A program made the translations under genes and the position numbers. From contig JAOTVX010000013.1 of assembly GCA_029863175.1 (NCBI GenBank), positions 1-64,000 of the forward strand: a stretch of DNA of 64,000 nucleotides, given 5' to 3'. Under the pieces are notes generated by a model. The model was given only the letters and a program-made list of their open reading frames with translations. It had not been told where the DNA came from and did no database searches. Below are positions 52,530 through 60,277 of this stretch, piece after piece. The stretch is from Betaproteobacteria bacterium (GTDB lineage Bacteria > Pseudomonadota > Gammaproteobacteria > Burkholderiales > SG8-41). Position 1 is the stretch's first letter. Each line of letters opens with the position of its first letter.

Positions 52530-52640
52530 GTGATGAATAATGGTGATGTTTACTGGTGATGAGAAATGGTGATGAACACCATCGGGATTTCGCGGCCCAC
52601 CCATCACCATTTTTCATCACCAGTAAACATCACCAGTACG
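52530..52640. repeat. TGGTGATGA/TCATCACCA inverted array (locus 10)
   Basis: The left arm at 52530-52576 and the right arm at 52600-52640, three words each. Between the ICL/PEPM lyase gene and the hydratase large-subunit gene. Confidence 0.85.
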
Positions 52641-52655
52641 GATCAGCGGGCGGCG

Positions 52656-53549
52656 TCAGCCGCCCGTGTAGCGGCGCTCCAGCTCGTCGAGCTGCGCCAT
52701 GCCCATGAGGTCGTTGATTTCCTCGAACGAGACCTGAAGATCCGGGCGCTCGACCACCCGATTGTTCTTGAGCGTCTCTGCATTGAACGCCTCCATCACG
52801 TTCATCATGCCTCTCACTGCCGCCGTCGTCAGCAGCCGCGGATAGCTAACCGCTGCGACGCCCAGCGCCTCGAGCTCCTTCGGCGTCATGAGTGGCGTCG
52901 TCTTGCGCGTGCGCAACCCAAGGCCCATGTTGACGATCAGCGGCTTGGGCACGCCCTTTGCCACCGTCGCGATGTCTTCCCTGGAAAGGAGCGCATCGGC
53001 GTAGAGGCAGTCCGCGCCCGCCTCCGCGTAGAGATTCAAACGGCGGATGGCATCGTCCACCCCGATGGGACCGGCGGCATCGGTGCGCGCGATGATGATA
53101 AAATCGGGATCGACGCGCGCATCCGCCGCCGCTTTCACCTTCTGTACCATTTCGTCGGCGCCGATCACGCTCTTGCCCGCCATATGACCACAGCGCTTGG
53201 GCCAGACCTGGTCCTCGAACATGACGGCTGCGACACCCGCCTTCTCGAACGCGCGTGTGGCGAAATAAACGCTCATCGCGTTGCCATAGCCGGTATCGGC
53301 ATCGGCCCGCAACAACAGGCTGGTGCAGTCCGCAAGTCGTCGCGCGTTGGAGACGTTTTCCTCCAGCCCCATCACGCCGCGATCAGCCCAGCCCAGCCGG
53401 CTCTCGGACGTGCCCGCGCCCGTGATCGAGGCGGACTTGAAGCCCATTCGCTCTACGAGACGCGCGCTATAGCCATCGTAGACGCCGGGTGCGACCAGAA
53501 TTTCGGGTGCGTTGATCAGTTCTCTCAGTTGCCGACCTTTACTGGTCAT
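52656..53549 (-). CDS. Isocitrate lyase/PEP mutase family lyase
   Basis: A 297-residue TIM barrel. Asp83 and Asp85 in RADADTGYGN bind Mg2+, Glu112 and Asp113 are in FEDQ, and the catalytic Cys120 is in KRCGHMAGK, the pattern of C-C lyases rather than PEP mutase. Relatives are methylisocitrate lyase, oxaloacetate decarboxylase and 2,3-dimethylmalate lyase. Products would be pyruvate plus a second acid. Encoded upstream of the LeuCD-like hydratase on the same strand, it fits a hydratase-lyase pair as in dimethylmaleate breakdown. Confidence 0.9.
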   Translation of the reverse strand: MTSKGRQLRELINAPEILVAPGVYDGYSARLVERMGFKSASITGAGTSESRLGWADRGVMGLEENVSNARRLADCTSLLLRADADTGYGNAMSVYFATRAFEKAGVAAVMFEDQVWPKRCGHMAGKSVIGADEMVQKVKAAADARVDPDFIIIARTDAAGPIGVDDAIRRLNLYAEAGADCLYADALLSREDIATVAKGVPKPLIVNMGLGLRTRKTTPLMTPKELEALGVAAVSYPRLLTTAAVRGMMNVMEAFNAETLKNNRVVERPDLQVSFEEINDLMGMAQLDELERRYTGG

Positions 53550-53577
53550 TTCCGTCTCCGCTCTCTCTATTCGAGAA

Positions 53578-53710
53578 AGTGATGATTACTGGTGATGAGT
53601 ACTGGTGATGTGTACTGGTGATGCGTGAGCCTTCCAGTATGACTGGTGTTCATCACCATTTCTCATCACCATTTTTCATCACCATCATTCATCACCAATT
53701 CAATTCACCA
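53578..53710. repeat. TGGTGATGA/TCATCACCA inverted array (locus 11)
   Basis: The left arm at 53579-53625 repeats ACTGGTGATG(A/T)GT with a 13-base period; the right arm at 53648-53698 repeats TCATCACCAT with a 14-base period. The last word at 53705-53710 is the TGG TGA end of the SDR gene. Confidence 0.85.
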
Positions 53711-54481
53711 GGCGATGGACCCGCCATCGACCGGGATGATCGCGCCCGTGATGAAATTGGAGGCATCGGCGGCCAGCAGAACGGCAATGCCCTTTAAGTC
53801 GTCGGCATCGCCGGTGCGCCCCAGCGGAATCTCGCGCAGGATCTGCTCGGCGCCGCGCTCAAAGAGCTTCTGGTTAATGGGCGTCACGAAGAACCCCGGG
53901 CAGACGCAATTGACGTGGATGTTGTATTGCGCCCACTTGATCGCGAGGTCGCGCGTGAACTGCACCAGCGCACCCTTGCTCGTGCTGTAGACGATCGAGT
54001 TGTAGGCCTTGGGGTTGCGCCCGATCAACCCCGCGATCGATGCGATGTTGATGATCTTGCCGCGCTTCGCCTTGATCATTTCGCGGCCAAAAGCTTGCGC
54101 GCAGATGAACGGTGCGGTGATGTTGAGATCCATGATCTGCCGCCAGCGCTCGAGCGGCATCTCCTCGGGTGGCGCAACCCAGGCGCGCCCCGCATTGTTC
54201 ACGAGCACGTCCACCCGCCCGAATTTCTTGAGCGTGGCGGCTTTAACGGCTTCAACCTGGTCGGGCTTCGTGACATCGGCCGCGACTGCCAACGCCATCA
54301 CCCCGCATTTCTCCAGTTCGTGCGCGGCCTGCTCGCAGTTCTCGATCTTGCGCGAGCACACCACGATGTGCGACCCCGCCTCCGCGAGCCCGGTCGCCAT
54401 CTGCAGCCCGAGCCCCGTCGCCCCCCCCGTCACGACGCTCACGCGCCCGTCCAGACTCATCAGTTCCTTGACCGTTGCCAT
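53705..54481 (-). CDS. SDR family oxidoreductase (gluconate 5-dehydrogenase/FabG-like)
   Basis: A 258-residue classical SDR: TGGATGLG at 18-25, NNAGRAW near the middle, the active-site stretch INIASIAGLIGRNPKAYNSI followed by VYSTSKGALVQF (Tyr and Lys of YxxxK), and PGFFVTPIN. It oxidises a secondary alcohol of a sugar acid or hydroxy acid, or reduces the ketone. The sequence ends in Trp encoded by a TGGTGA repeat word. It lies between the lyase and the acetyltransferase on the same strand. Confidence 0.9.
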   Translation of the reverse strand: MATVKELMSLDGRVSVVTGGATGLGLQMATGLAEAGSHIVVCSRKIENCEQAAHELEKCGVMALAVAADVTKPDQVEAVKAATLKKFGRVDVLVNNAGRAWVAPPEEMPLERWRQIMDLNITAPFICAQAFGREMIKAKRGKIINIASIAGLIGRNPKAYNSIVYSTSKGALVQFTRDLAIKWAQYNIHVNCVCPGFFVTPINQKLFERGAEQILREIPLGRTGDADDLKGIAVLLAADASNFITGAIIPVDGGSIAW

Positions 54482-54550
54482 CGCTCCCCCAAAACACCGA
54501 AATCAGCCACAGAGAACACAGAGAAGGAGCCAAAAACGTGCACCGCACGT

Positions 54551-55027
54551 CTATAGCAGCCGCTTCATTTTGCGCCCGCCCGTCGGCTCGAACCCGTTGT
54601 CCTTGTAAAAACTCACCGTCCGCGCGAACTCGGGCAAAGGCGGCGTCGCCAGCTCGAGCTGCTTCCATCCTGCCGCGCGGCCGTGCGCGACGCACGCCTC
54701 CACCAGGCGCGCGCCGACCTCCCGCGAGCGCCATTGCGGGACCACGTAAAACTCGTGGATGATTCCGAACACGCCCTGGGCGTAGAGGGACCGGCTCTCG
54801 CAAAGCGTCGCCACGCCGATCGCGCGCCCACTCGCATCGTCCAGCGCGACATAGACGGAGTACGAGCCAAGCTCGATCCACTCCCGGGAAAGTGCTGCGC
54901 TGGTCTGCACATCGACATCGAAGTGGGCCTGCCCGATGATCTCGATGATCTCGTCGGTCAGCGCTTTCACCATGCGCGCGATTTCCGGTGCGTCGGCCGG
55001 CGTTGCCCGTTTGATCGTGACTGCCAT
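54551..55027 (-). CDS. GNAT family N-acetyltransferase
   Basis: A 158-residue GNAT protein. TIKRATPADAPEIARMVKAL opens the fold, EFYVVPQWRSREVGARLVEA holds the acetyl-CoA pyrophosphate loop (here WRSREVGARL for Q/RxxGxG/A) and VSFYKDNGFEPTG closes it. The acceptor is unknown. The ATG comes five bases after the acyl-CoA dehydrogenase stop, so the two are in one operon and probably translationally coupled. Confidence 0.87.
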   Translation of the reverse strand: MAVTIKRATPADAPEIARMVKALTDEIIEIIGQAHFDVDVQTSAALSREWIELGSYSVYVALDDASGRAIGVATLCESRSLYAQGVFGIIHEFYVVPQWRSREVGARLVEACVAHGRAAGWKQLELATPPLPEFARTVSFYKDNGFEPTGGRKMKRLL

Positions 55028-55032
55028 TTCCG

Positions 55033-56178
55033 TTATTCGTCCTTGAGCAGCTCGCGCGCGATGATATTACGCTGAATCTCGGAGGTGCCTTCGTAGATCC
55101 GCGTAATGCGGGCGTCGCGGTACATGGTTTCGATGCCCGCCTCGCGCATGTAGCCCATCCCCCCGTGGATTTGCACCGCACTGTCCACGACCTTGCCGAG
55201 CGCCTCGGTCGCGAAAAGCTTCGCGACGGAAGCTTCGAGCGTGCCCCGTTCGCCGCGTGCAAAGGTTTCCAGCGCACGCTCGACGAGCAGCCGTGAAGCA
55301 TCGCGCGCCACCCCCATGTCGGCGAGCATCCATTGCAGCCCCTGATGCTCGGCGATCTTGCGCCCGCCCTGGGTGCGCGTCTTCATGTACTCGGCGCTGC
55401 GAGCAATCAGCTTGTCCATCATGCCCACGCAGCGCGCGGCGATCGTCACCCGGCCCCACGTGAGCGTCTTCAACGCCTGAACATAACCCATGCCCTCCGC
55501 GCCCAGCAGGTTTTCCGCAGGCACCTCGCAGCGCTCGAAGACGACGGGCGCGGTGCTAACGCCATGCATGCCCATCTTGAGCTCGTTGCGGCCGACTTTG
55601 AGCCCGGAACAACCGCGCTCAACGATGAAGGTCGAGATCCCTTTCGTGCCCTTCGCCTTGTCCGTGACGGCCATCACCGTGAAGATCTGCGCGATCCCGG
55701 CATTGGTGATGTAGATTTTCTCGCCCTCGAGCACGTAGCGGTCGCCCTGCCTCACCGCCGTCGTCCGCATCGAGCCCGGATCGGACCCGGCCTGCGGCTC
55801 GGTCAGCGCGAAACAGCCGATCAACTCGCCCGTCGCCATGCGGGGAAGGTACTTGCGCTTCTGCGCCTCGCTCCCCAGCGCCACGATTCCCGTGGTCGCG
55901 ATCCCGGTATGGTTGGCGATCACGCTGGCGAAGCCGTAGTTCGACTTGCCCAACTCCTCCTCGAGTGCGCATTTGCCCACGAGATCAAAGCCGGCGCCGC
56001 CATACTCCTCGGGAATCGTGATCCCGAAGAACCCCAGCTCGCGCGCCATCTGCAGCAGCTCGTCGGGAATCGCGTCGTGTTCCTCGATCCAGCGCGAGCG
56101 AGGCTCGACCTCGTGCTCGATGAACCGCCGCGCCGCTTCGCAAAATTGCCGGACTTCAGCCGATAGTGCTATCGCCAT
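55033..56178 (-). CDS. Acyl-CoA dehydrogenase
   Basis: A 381-residue flavoprotein from the ATG at 56178 (AAGAGAG upstream); the longer frame overlaps repeats. FALTEPQAGSDPGSM (FAD/substrate loop), ITNAGIAQIFTVMA, the central QALKTLTWGRVTIAARCVGM and C-terminal IHGGMGYMREAGIETMYRDA with RITRIYEGTSEIQRNIIARE are all family hallmarks; the Glu in IYEGT is the catalytic base of short/medium-chain enzymes. It makes a 2,3-enoyl-CoA and passes electrons to ETF. It follows the acyl-CoA synthetase gene on the same strand, which fits activation and then oxidation of an acid. Confidence 0.93.
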   Translation of the reverse strand: MAIALSAEVRQFCEAARRFIEHEVEPRSRWIEEHDAIPDELLQMARELGFFGITIPEEYGGAGFDLVGKCALEEELGKSNYGFASVIANHTGIATTGIVALGSEAQKRKYLPRMATGELIGCFALTEPQAGSDPGSMRTTAVRQGDRYVLEGEKIYITNAGIAQIFTVMAVTDKAKGTKGISTFIVERGCSGLKVGRNELKMGMHGVSTAPVVFERCEVPAENLLGAEGMGYVQALKTLTWGRVTIAARCVGMMDKLIARSAEYMKTRTQGGRKIAEHQGLQWMLADMGVARDASRLLVERALETFARGERGTLEASVAKLFATEALGKVVDSAVQIHGGMGYMREAGIETMYRDARITRIYEGTSEIQRNIIARELLKDE

Positions 56179-56223
56179 CTCTCTTATCTTAAAAGCGTGA
56201 CCGGTGACCACTGACCCGAAAAT

Positions 56224-56338
56224 AGTGATGAGTACTGGTGAGGAGAGATGGTGATGATCAATGGTGATGTACGAAGTTGCGGGCCTTCTTCATCACCATG
56301 TCGCATCACCATTTTCCATCACCATTATTCATCACTTC
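56224..56338. repeat. TGGTGATGA/TCATCACCA inverted array (locus 12)
   Basis: The left arm is at 56224-56270 and the right arm at 56289-56338 (CATCACCA four times). CGGCGTCTATCGGCGTCTAT words follow at 56351-56370, reaching the stop of the acyl-CoA synthetase gene. Confidence 0.85.
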
Positions 56339-56376
56339 TTTCGTATGATCGGCGTCTATCGGCGTCTATCGGCGGC

Positions 56377-58515
56377 TCAATTTTGCGTCTTTGAAGCGCG
56401 GGGCTTGATCAACGCGTCGGCGGCCTTAACACCTTTGCCCTTGCCGTATACGAACACGGGGTTCAAATCCAGTTCGGCAAAATTCTCTCCCAGATCGACC
56501 GCCGCTGCGGAAAGCCGGACGAGCGCATCCGCGAGCGCGTCCACATCCGCCGCGGCGGCGCCCCGCGCGCCTGCCAGCACCGGGTAGCCCTTGATCTCCT
56601 CGATCATGCGTCGCGCCTCGGACGGCGTGAGCGGAGCAAGCCGGAAGGCGACATCCCGGAGCACTTCCGCGAAAATTCCGCCCAATCCAAACATCACAGC
56701 CGGCCCGAACAGGGGATCGTTGACCGCACCGAGGATCGCCTCGATGCCGTTCCCCGCCATTTCCTGCACCAACACACCCTCTATCCGGGCATCCTTCCTG
56801 TAAGCGCGCGCGTTCGCAAGCACTTCGTCATACGCCGGCGCAACCTCTTGGTCAGACGCGAGACCAAGCCGTACCGCACGCGCTTCGGTCTTGTGTGGGA
56901 TATCGGGAGACTGGACCTTGAGCGCAACCGGGTAGCCGATGCGCCGGGCCGCGGCGAGCGCTTGCTCGCTGCTCGTCGCAAGTTCTTCGCGCGTTACCGG
57001 AATGCCGTAGCGAGCAAGCAGCCGCTTCGCTGCGTGCTCACTGACATCGGCGGTCGCTTTCGACATCGTGGCGCGCGCCACATCGACGGAAAGCTCAAGC
57101 GGCGCCTCGCTGCGCGTCTGCTCGTAGCGGCGCAGCGACTCGGCGTAGCCCGAGAGCACCGCCAGCGCGCGGCCGCACCGCACCGGTGAGCGATAGTGCG
57201 GAATACGCGCGGCGTCGAGCGCCGCGTAGGCCTCGGGCGCGACGGTCTCGCGCGCGCTCCACGCAACAAAGATCGGCTTGGTGGTGTGGCCCGCCACGGA
57301 GACGATCTCGCGCGCGATCTTCTCGGCGAGCTCGCCTTGCAGCGACGCGTTGATCATCGCGACGCAGTCCACATTGGGATCGTCCACGATAACCTGGAGC
57401 GTGCGGTTGATGAGGCTGGTGTCGTTGAAAATGGCGGCGGTCACGTCGACCGGGTTGAGCAGCGAGCCGAAGCTTGGCACGAATTCGCGCAGCTTCGCGG
57501 CGGTCTCCGCCGAAAGCGGCGGCACCTGCATCCCGCGGCCGATGCACTCGTCGGTCATGAGGATCCCCGCGCCACCGGAGATCGTGATAATGGCGAGGCG
57601 GTTGCCGTCGGGCAGCCGCCCGCAGCGGAACCCGCGCCCATAATCGACCACGTCCTGAATGTCCTCGACCTGGATAATGCCGGCCTGCCGGAAGGCCGCC
57701 TTGTAGAGTGTCATCGCGCCGCCGAGGTTGGCCGTATGCGAGGCGGCGGCTTTTTGTCCCTGCTCGGTGTTGCCGACCTTCCACATGAGAATGGGCTTGC
57801 CCGCGGCCAATGCCTTCTCGCCCACTTCGATCAACCGCCGCGCATCCTTGAGCCCCTCGATATAGCCGACAATGATTTCAGTCTTCGGGTCCTGTATGTA
57901 GTAATCAATGAAATCGAGCGTTGATACGCCGATTTCATTTCCGGTCGTGACCATTTGCCGGAATGGCAGCCCGCCTTCCAGGGACGAGAGGTTCATCACC
58001 GAGAATCCGAACCCGCCGCTTTGCGAGACCATACTGACCGGGCCCGGGCTGTAATGGGCGTTGAACACCGACCCGAAGCCGGCGTAGACCTGGTCGGCGA
58101 CGTTGATCATGCCTTGACAGTTCGGCCCGATGACGCCCATATCGTACTCGCGCGCGATCGCCATAAGCTCCTGCTGCAGCGCCACGCCCTTGCCCCCCAT
58201 CTCGGAGAATCCGGAGCTGAAGATGATGACGTAGGGCACGCCCTTCTGTCCGCACTGGCGCAGCACATCGGCAACGCGCGCGGCGTTCACCAGGATGAGC
58301 GCGAGTTCGGGAATCTCGGGCACTTCCGCGAGCGCCGGGTAGCAGCGCAGACCCGCGACTTCCTCATAGCGCGGATTCACGGGGTAAAGCTTGCCCTCGT
58401 AGCCGTGGCCTTTGAGAAACCGGAGCGGCTGGCCGCTGATGGTATTGAGATCTGCCGACGCGCCAATGATGGCAATCGCGCGCGGATTGAAAAAACGTTC
58501 GAGGTCGGTTCGCAT
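56377..58515 (-). CDS. Acyl-CoA synthetase (ADP-forming), fused alpha and beta
   Basis: A 712-residue NDP-forming acyl-CoA synthetase. The CoA-binding domain has IAIIGASADLNTISGQPLRF and GPNCQG (130-135). The phosphohistidine is His260 in AAASHTANLGG, and the C-terminal ATP-grasp domain (from about 490) has KVQSPDIPHKTEARAV and ELDLNPVFVYGKG. It links acyl-CoA and ADP to acid, ATP and CoA, in either direction. It is upstream of the acyl-CoA dehydrogenase on the same strand. The substrate could be acetate, a branched acid or an aryl acid such as pimelate or ferulate analogues. Confidence 0.92.
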   Translation of the reverse strand: MRTDLERFFNPRAIAIIGASADLNTISGQPLRFLKGHGYEGKLYPVNPRYEEVAGLRCYPALAEVPEIPELALILVNAARVADVLRQCGQKGVPYVIIFSSGFSEMGGKGVALQQELMAIAREYDMGVIGPNCQGMINVADQVYAGFGSVFNAHYSPGPVSMVSQSGGFGFSVMNLSSLEGGLPFRQMVTTGNEIGVSTLDFIDYYIQDPKTEIIVGYIEGLKDARRLIEVGEKALAAGKPILMWKVGNTEQGQKAAASHTANLGGAMTLYKAAFRQAGIIQVEDIQDVVDYGRGFRCGRLPDGNRLAIITISGGAGILMTDECIGRGMQVPPLSAETAAKLREFVPSFGSLLNPVDVTAAIFNDTSLINRTLQVIVDDPNVDCVAMINASLQGELAEKIAREIVSVAGHTTKPIFVAWSARETVAPEAYAALDAARIPHYRSPVRCGRALAVLSGYAESLRRYEQTRSEAPLELSVDVARATMSKATADVSEHAAKRLLARYGIPVTREELATSSEQALAAARRIGYPVALKVQSPDIPHKTEARAVRLGLASDQEVAPAYDEVLANARAYRKDARIEGVLVQEMAGNGIEAILGAVNDPLFGPAVMFGLGGIFAEVLRDVAFRLAPLTPSEARRMIEEIKGYPVLAGARGAAAADVDALADALVRLSAAAVDLGENFAELDLNPVFVYGKGKGVKAADALIKPRASKTQN

Positions 58516-58636
58516 GCCACGCCGCCTGGCAGCCTACCGGAATTAACAGCCCGACCGGCTGCTAACGGCAAGACCGGCCGACCCTTCAGCAAAAAACGCG
58601 CCCGAATGGTTCGAATGTGCAGAAAAGCGAAGGTGA

Positions 58637-58722
58637 TTTTGCATATTTGTGATCCGTTCGTACAATTTTCCAGTGCCAGTTTTGCATAAGGAGTTTGTCG
58701 AAGCCAAGTCCGACAAACTCCT
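58637..58722. repeat. Direct repeats TTTTGCATA and a 12-bp inverted repeat
   Basis: TTTTGCATA stands at 58637-58645 and again at 58680-58688, 43 bases apart. AGGAGTTTGTCG at 58689-58700 is complemented perfectly by CGACAAACTCCT at 58711-58722. The 310 bases between the divergent acyl-CoA synthetase and MFS genes contain no gene. Confidence 0.6.
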
Positions 58723-58764
58723 GGAAAGTTCTTATCGTGGAGAGTCCAAAATTATACGCTGCCC

Positions 58765-58793
58765 TTGGTCGGGCCTGTCCCCGGTGCTATGAT
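58765..58793 (+). promoter_or_regulatory. Promoter of the MFS gene, extended -10 type
   Basis: TTGGTC at 58765-58770, a 17-base spacer, and TATGAT at 58788-58793 preceded by TGC (extended -10). The start would be about 26 bases before the GTG of the MFS gene. Confidence 0.65.
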
Positions 58794-58825
58794 TCGCGTG
58801 CCCCGCGCCCGCAGCAGCCCGCATT

Positions 58826-60073
58826 GTGAACACCGCCGCAACAACGACCGCCGCCGCTCCGCGTTCCTTCAAGGACGTGTGGCTGATCTCGACGGGCCAC
58901 GGCCTCACGCACTGGTACACCGCGACCTTCTATTTGCTCCTGCCGCTCATCGGCAAGGAGCTTGGCCTCTCGTACACCGAGATCGGCCTCATCATGACCA
59001 CGCAGCACCTGATCGGCGCAATATCGAGCTTGCCGGGCGGCATGTTCGTGGACATGGTCGGGAAGAAGGGCTATCTCCTGGCCGCCTCGCTCTTCTGGGT
59101 CGGCTTTCCGTACGCGCTGATGAGCGTCACGCACAACTTCTGGATGCTGCTCGTCTGCGTCACGCTGGTGGGCGTTGGCAACAACCTTTGGCACCCTGCC
59201 GCGATCCCGACCCTCGCCCTCCGTTACCCCGACCGCAAGGGTCTCATGCTCTCCTTCCACGGCATGGGCGGCAACCTCGGTGAGGCAATCGCGCCACTCG
59301 TAGTCGGCGCGCTTCTAGCTTGGATGAGCTGGCGTGCCGTGGTCGTCGTCAACGTCGTACCGGGCATCGTAATGGCCGTTCTGATCCTCGTCATGCTAGG
59401 TGCGTTCTCGATCACGACGACTCGCGATGAAAGCGACGCCGGCACGGGCGACCGCAGCTATAAGAACTACCTGCGCGGGTTTGCAGGCTTGTTGAAGAAC
59501 CGCGGCTTGATGCTGGTGTCGATCGGCGCGGCCTTCCGCACCATGACCCAGACCGGCCTGCTGACGTTCCTGCCGGTCTACCTCGCCTATGAGCTGGGCT
59601 ACTCGCCGCTCCTCACCGGGGTCTGCCTCACGGTGCTCCAGGTTGCCGGTTTCGTGGCCGGTCCGGTCGCCGGCCATCTCTCGGACAAGATAGGGCGCAA
59701 GCGCATCGTCATGTCGAGCATGGTTCTGACTGGCGTGACGATTCTCGGGATGGCGCTGGCCGGGCGCACGGTTTTGTTCGTCGTGTTCGTCGCCCTGGTG
59801 GGCTTCTTCCTCTATGCGTTGCGCCCCGTTCTCCAGGCCTGGGCGGTGGAGTGCACGCCGAAGCATCTCGCCGGCAGCGGTGTGGGCCTGCAGTTCAGTA
59901 TCACCGCGATCGGCGCCAGCATCTCGCCCGTGATCTTCGGCATGATCGCGGACGCCTACGACATCTACACCGGCTTCCTCTTCCTGGCCGGGACGATCGT
60001 TTGCGCGAACCTGCTCATTTTCTTCATGCCGGACGGCCATCAGCCGAAGGCCGCTGCCGTCCGGGTCGGATAG
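58826..60073 (+). CDS. MFS transporter
   Basis: A 415-residue carrier with twelve membrane segments, starting at a GTG. GGMFVDMVGKKGYLLAASLF has the loop 2-3 motif region and GHLSDKIGRKRIVM in the second half repeats the same DxxGRK-type motif. It resembles the fosmidomycin resistance/oxalate-formate-like MFS groups and probably moves an organic acid or a drug. It is divergent from the acyl-CoA synthetase gene, so it may bring in or export the acid used by that enzyme. No ribosome site is visible, in line with a short leader. Confidence 0.88.
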   Translation: MNTAATTTAAAPRSFKDVWLISTGHGLTHWYTATFYLLLPLIGKELGLSYTEIGLIMTTQHLIGAISSLPGGMFVDMVGKKGYLLAASLFWVGFPYALMSVTHNFWMLLVCVTLVGVGNNLWHPAAIPTLALRYPDRKGLMLSFHGMGGNLGEAIAPLVVGALLAWMSWRAVVVVNVVPGIVMAVLILVMLGAFSITTTRDESDAGTGDRSYKNYLRGFAGLLKNRGLMLVSIGAAFRTMTQTGLLTFLPVYLAYELGYSPLLTGVCLTVLQVAGFVAGPVAGHLSDKIGRKRIVMSSMVLTGVTILGMALAGRTVLFVVFVALVGFFLYALRPVLQAWAVECTPKHLAGSGVGLQFSITAIGASISPVIFGMIADAYDIYTGFLFLAGTIVCANLLIFFMPDGHQPKAAAVRVG

Positions 60074-60101
60074 CAAAAACGCCTGTCAAAAATCAAAAAA
60101 C

Positions 60102-60192
60102 GTCATTAGCTGCAGATACACGGAGATAAACGCGGACAGAAAACCCGCGTAAATCAATACGCTTCCTATTTATCGGCGTCTATCGGCGTTCG
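60102..60192. repeat. GCAGATACACGGAGATAAACG inverted repeat
   Basis: The left arm at 60102-60140 has GCAGATACACGGAGATAAAC, the right arm at 60170-60192 TATCGGCGTCTATCGGCGTT. It belongs to the same dispersed family as 12737. Confidence 0.65.
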
Positions 60193-60197
60193 GTCCC

Positions 60198-60277
60198 TCA
60201 CCCCCGCCCTCTCCCGAGAGGAGAGGGGCGGCAATTGCTTCCCCTTCTCCTTTTGGGAGAAGGGGAAGGGATAAGGG
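60198..60277 (+). repeat. Hairpin repeats just before the leaderless Bug gene
   Basis: CCTCTCCCGAGAGGAGAGG lies near 60208-60226. A 13-bp perfect stem follows (60238-60250 with 60256-60268, loop of five). The right arm GGAGAAGGGGAAG is also the only purine-rich ribosome site before the ATG at 60278. Confidence 0.75.
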
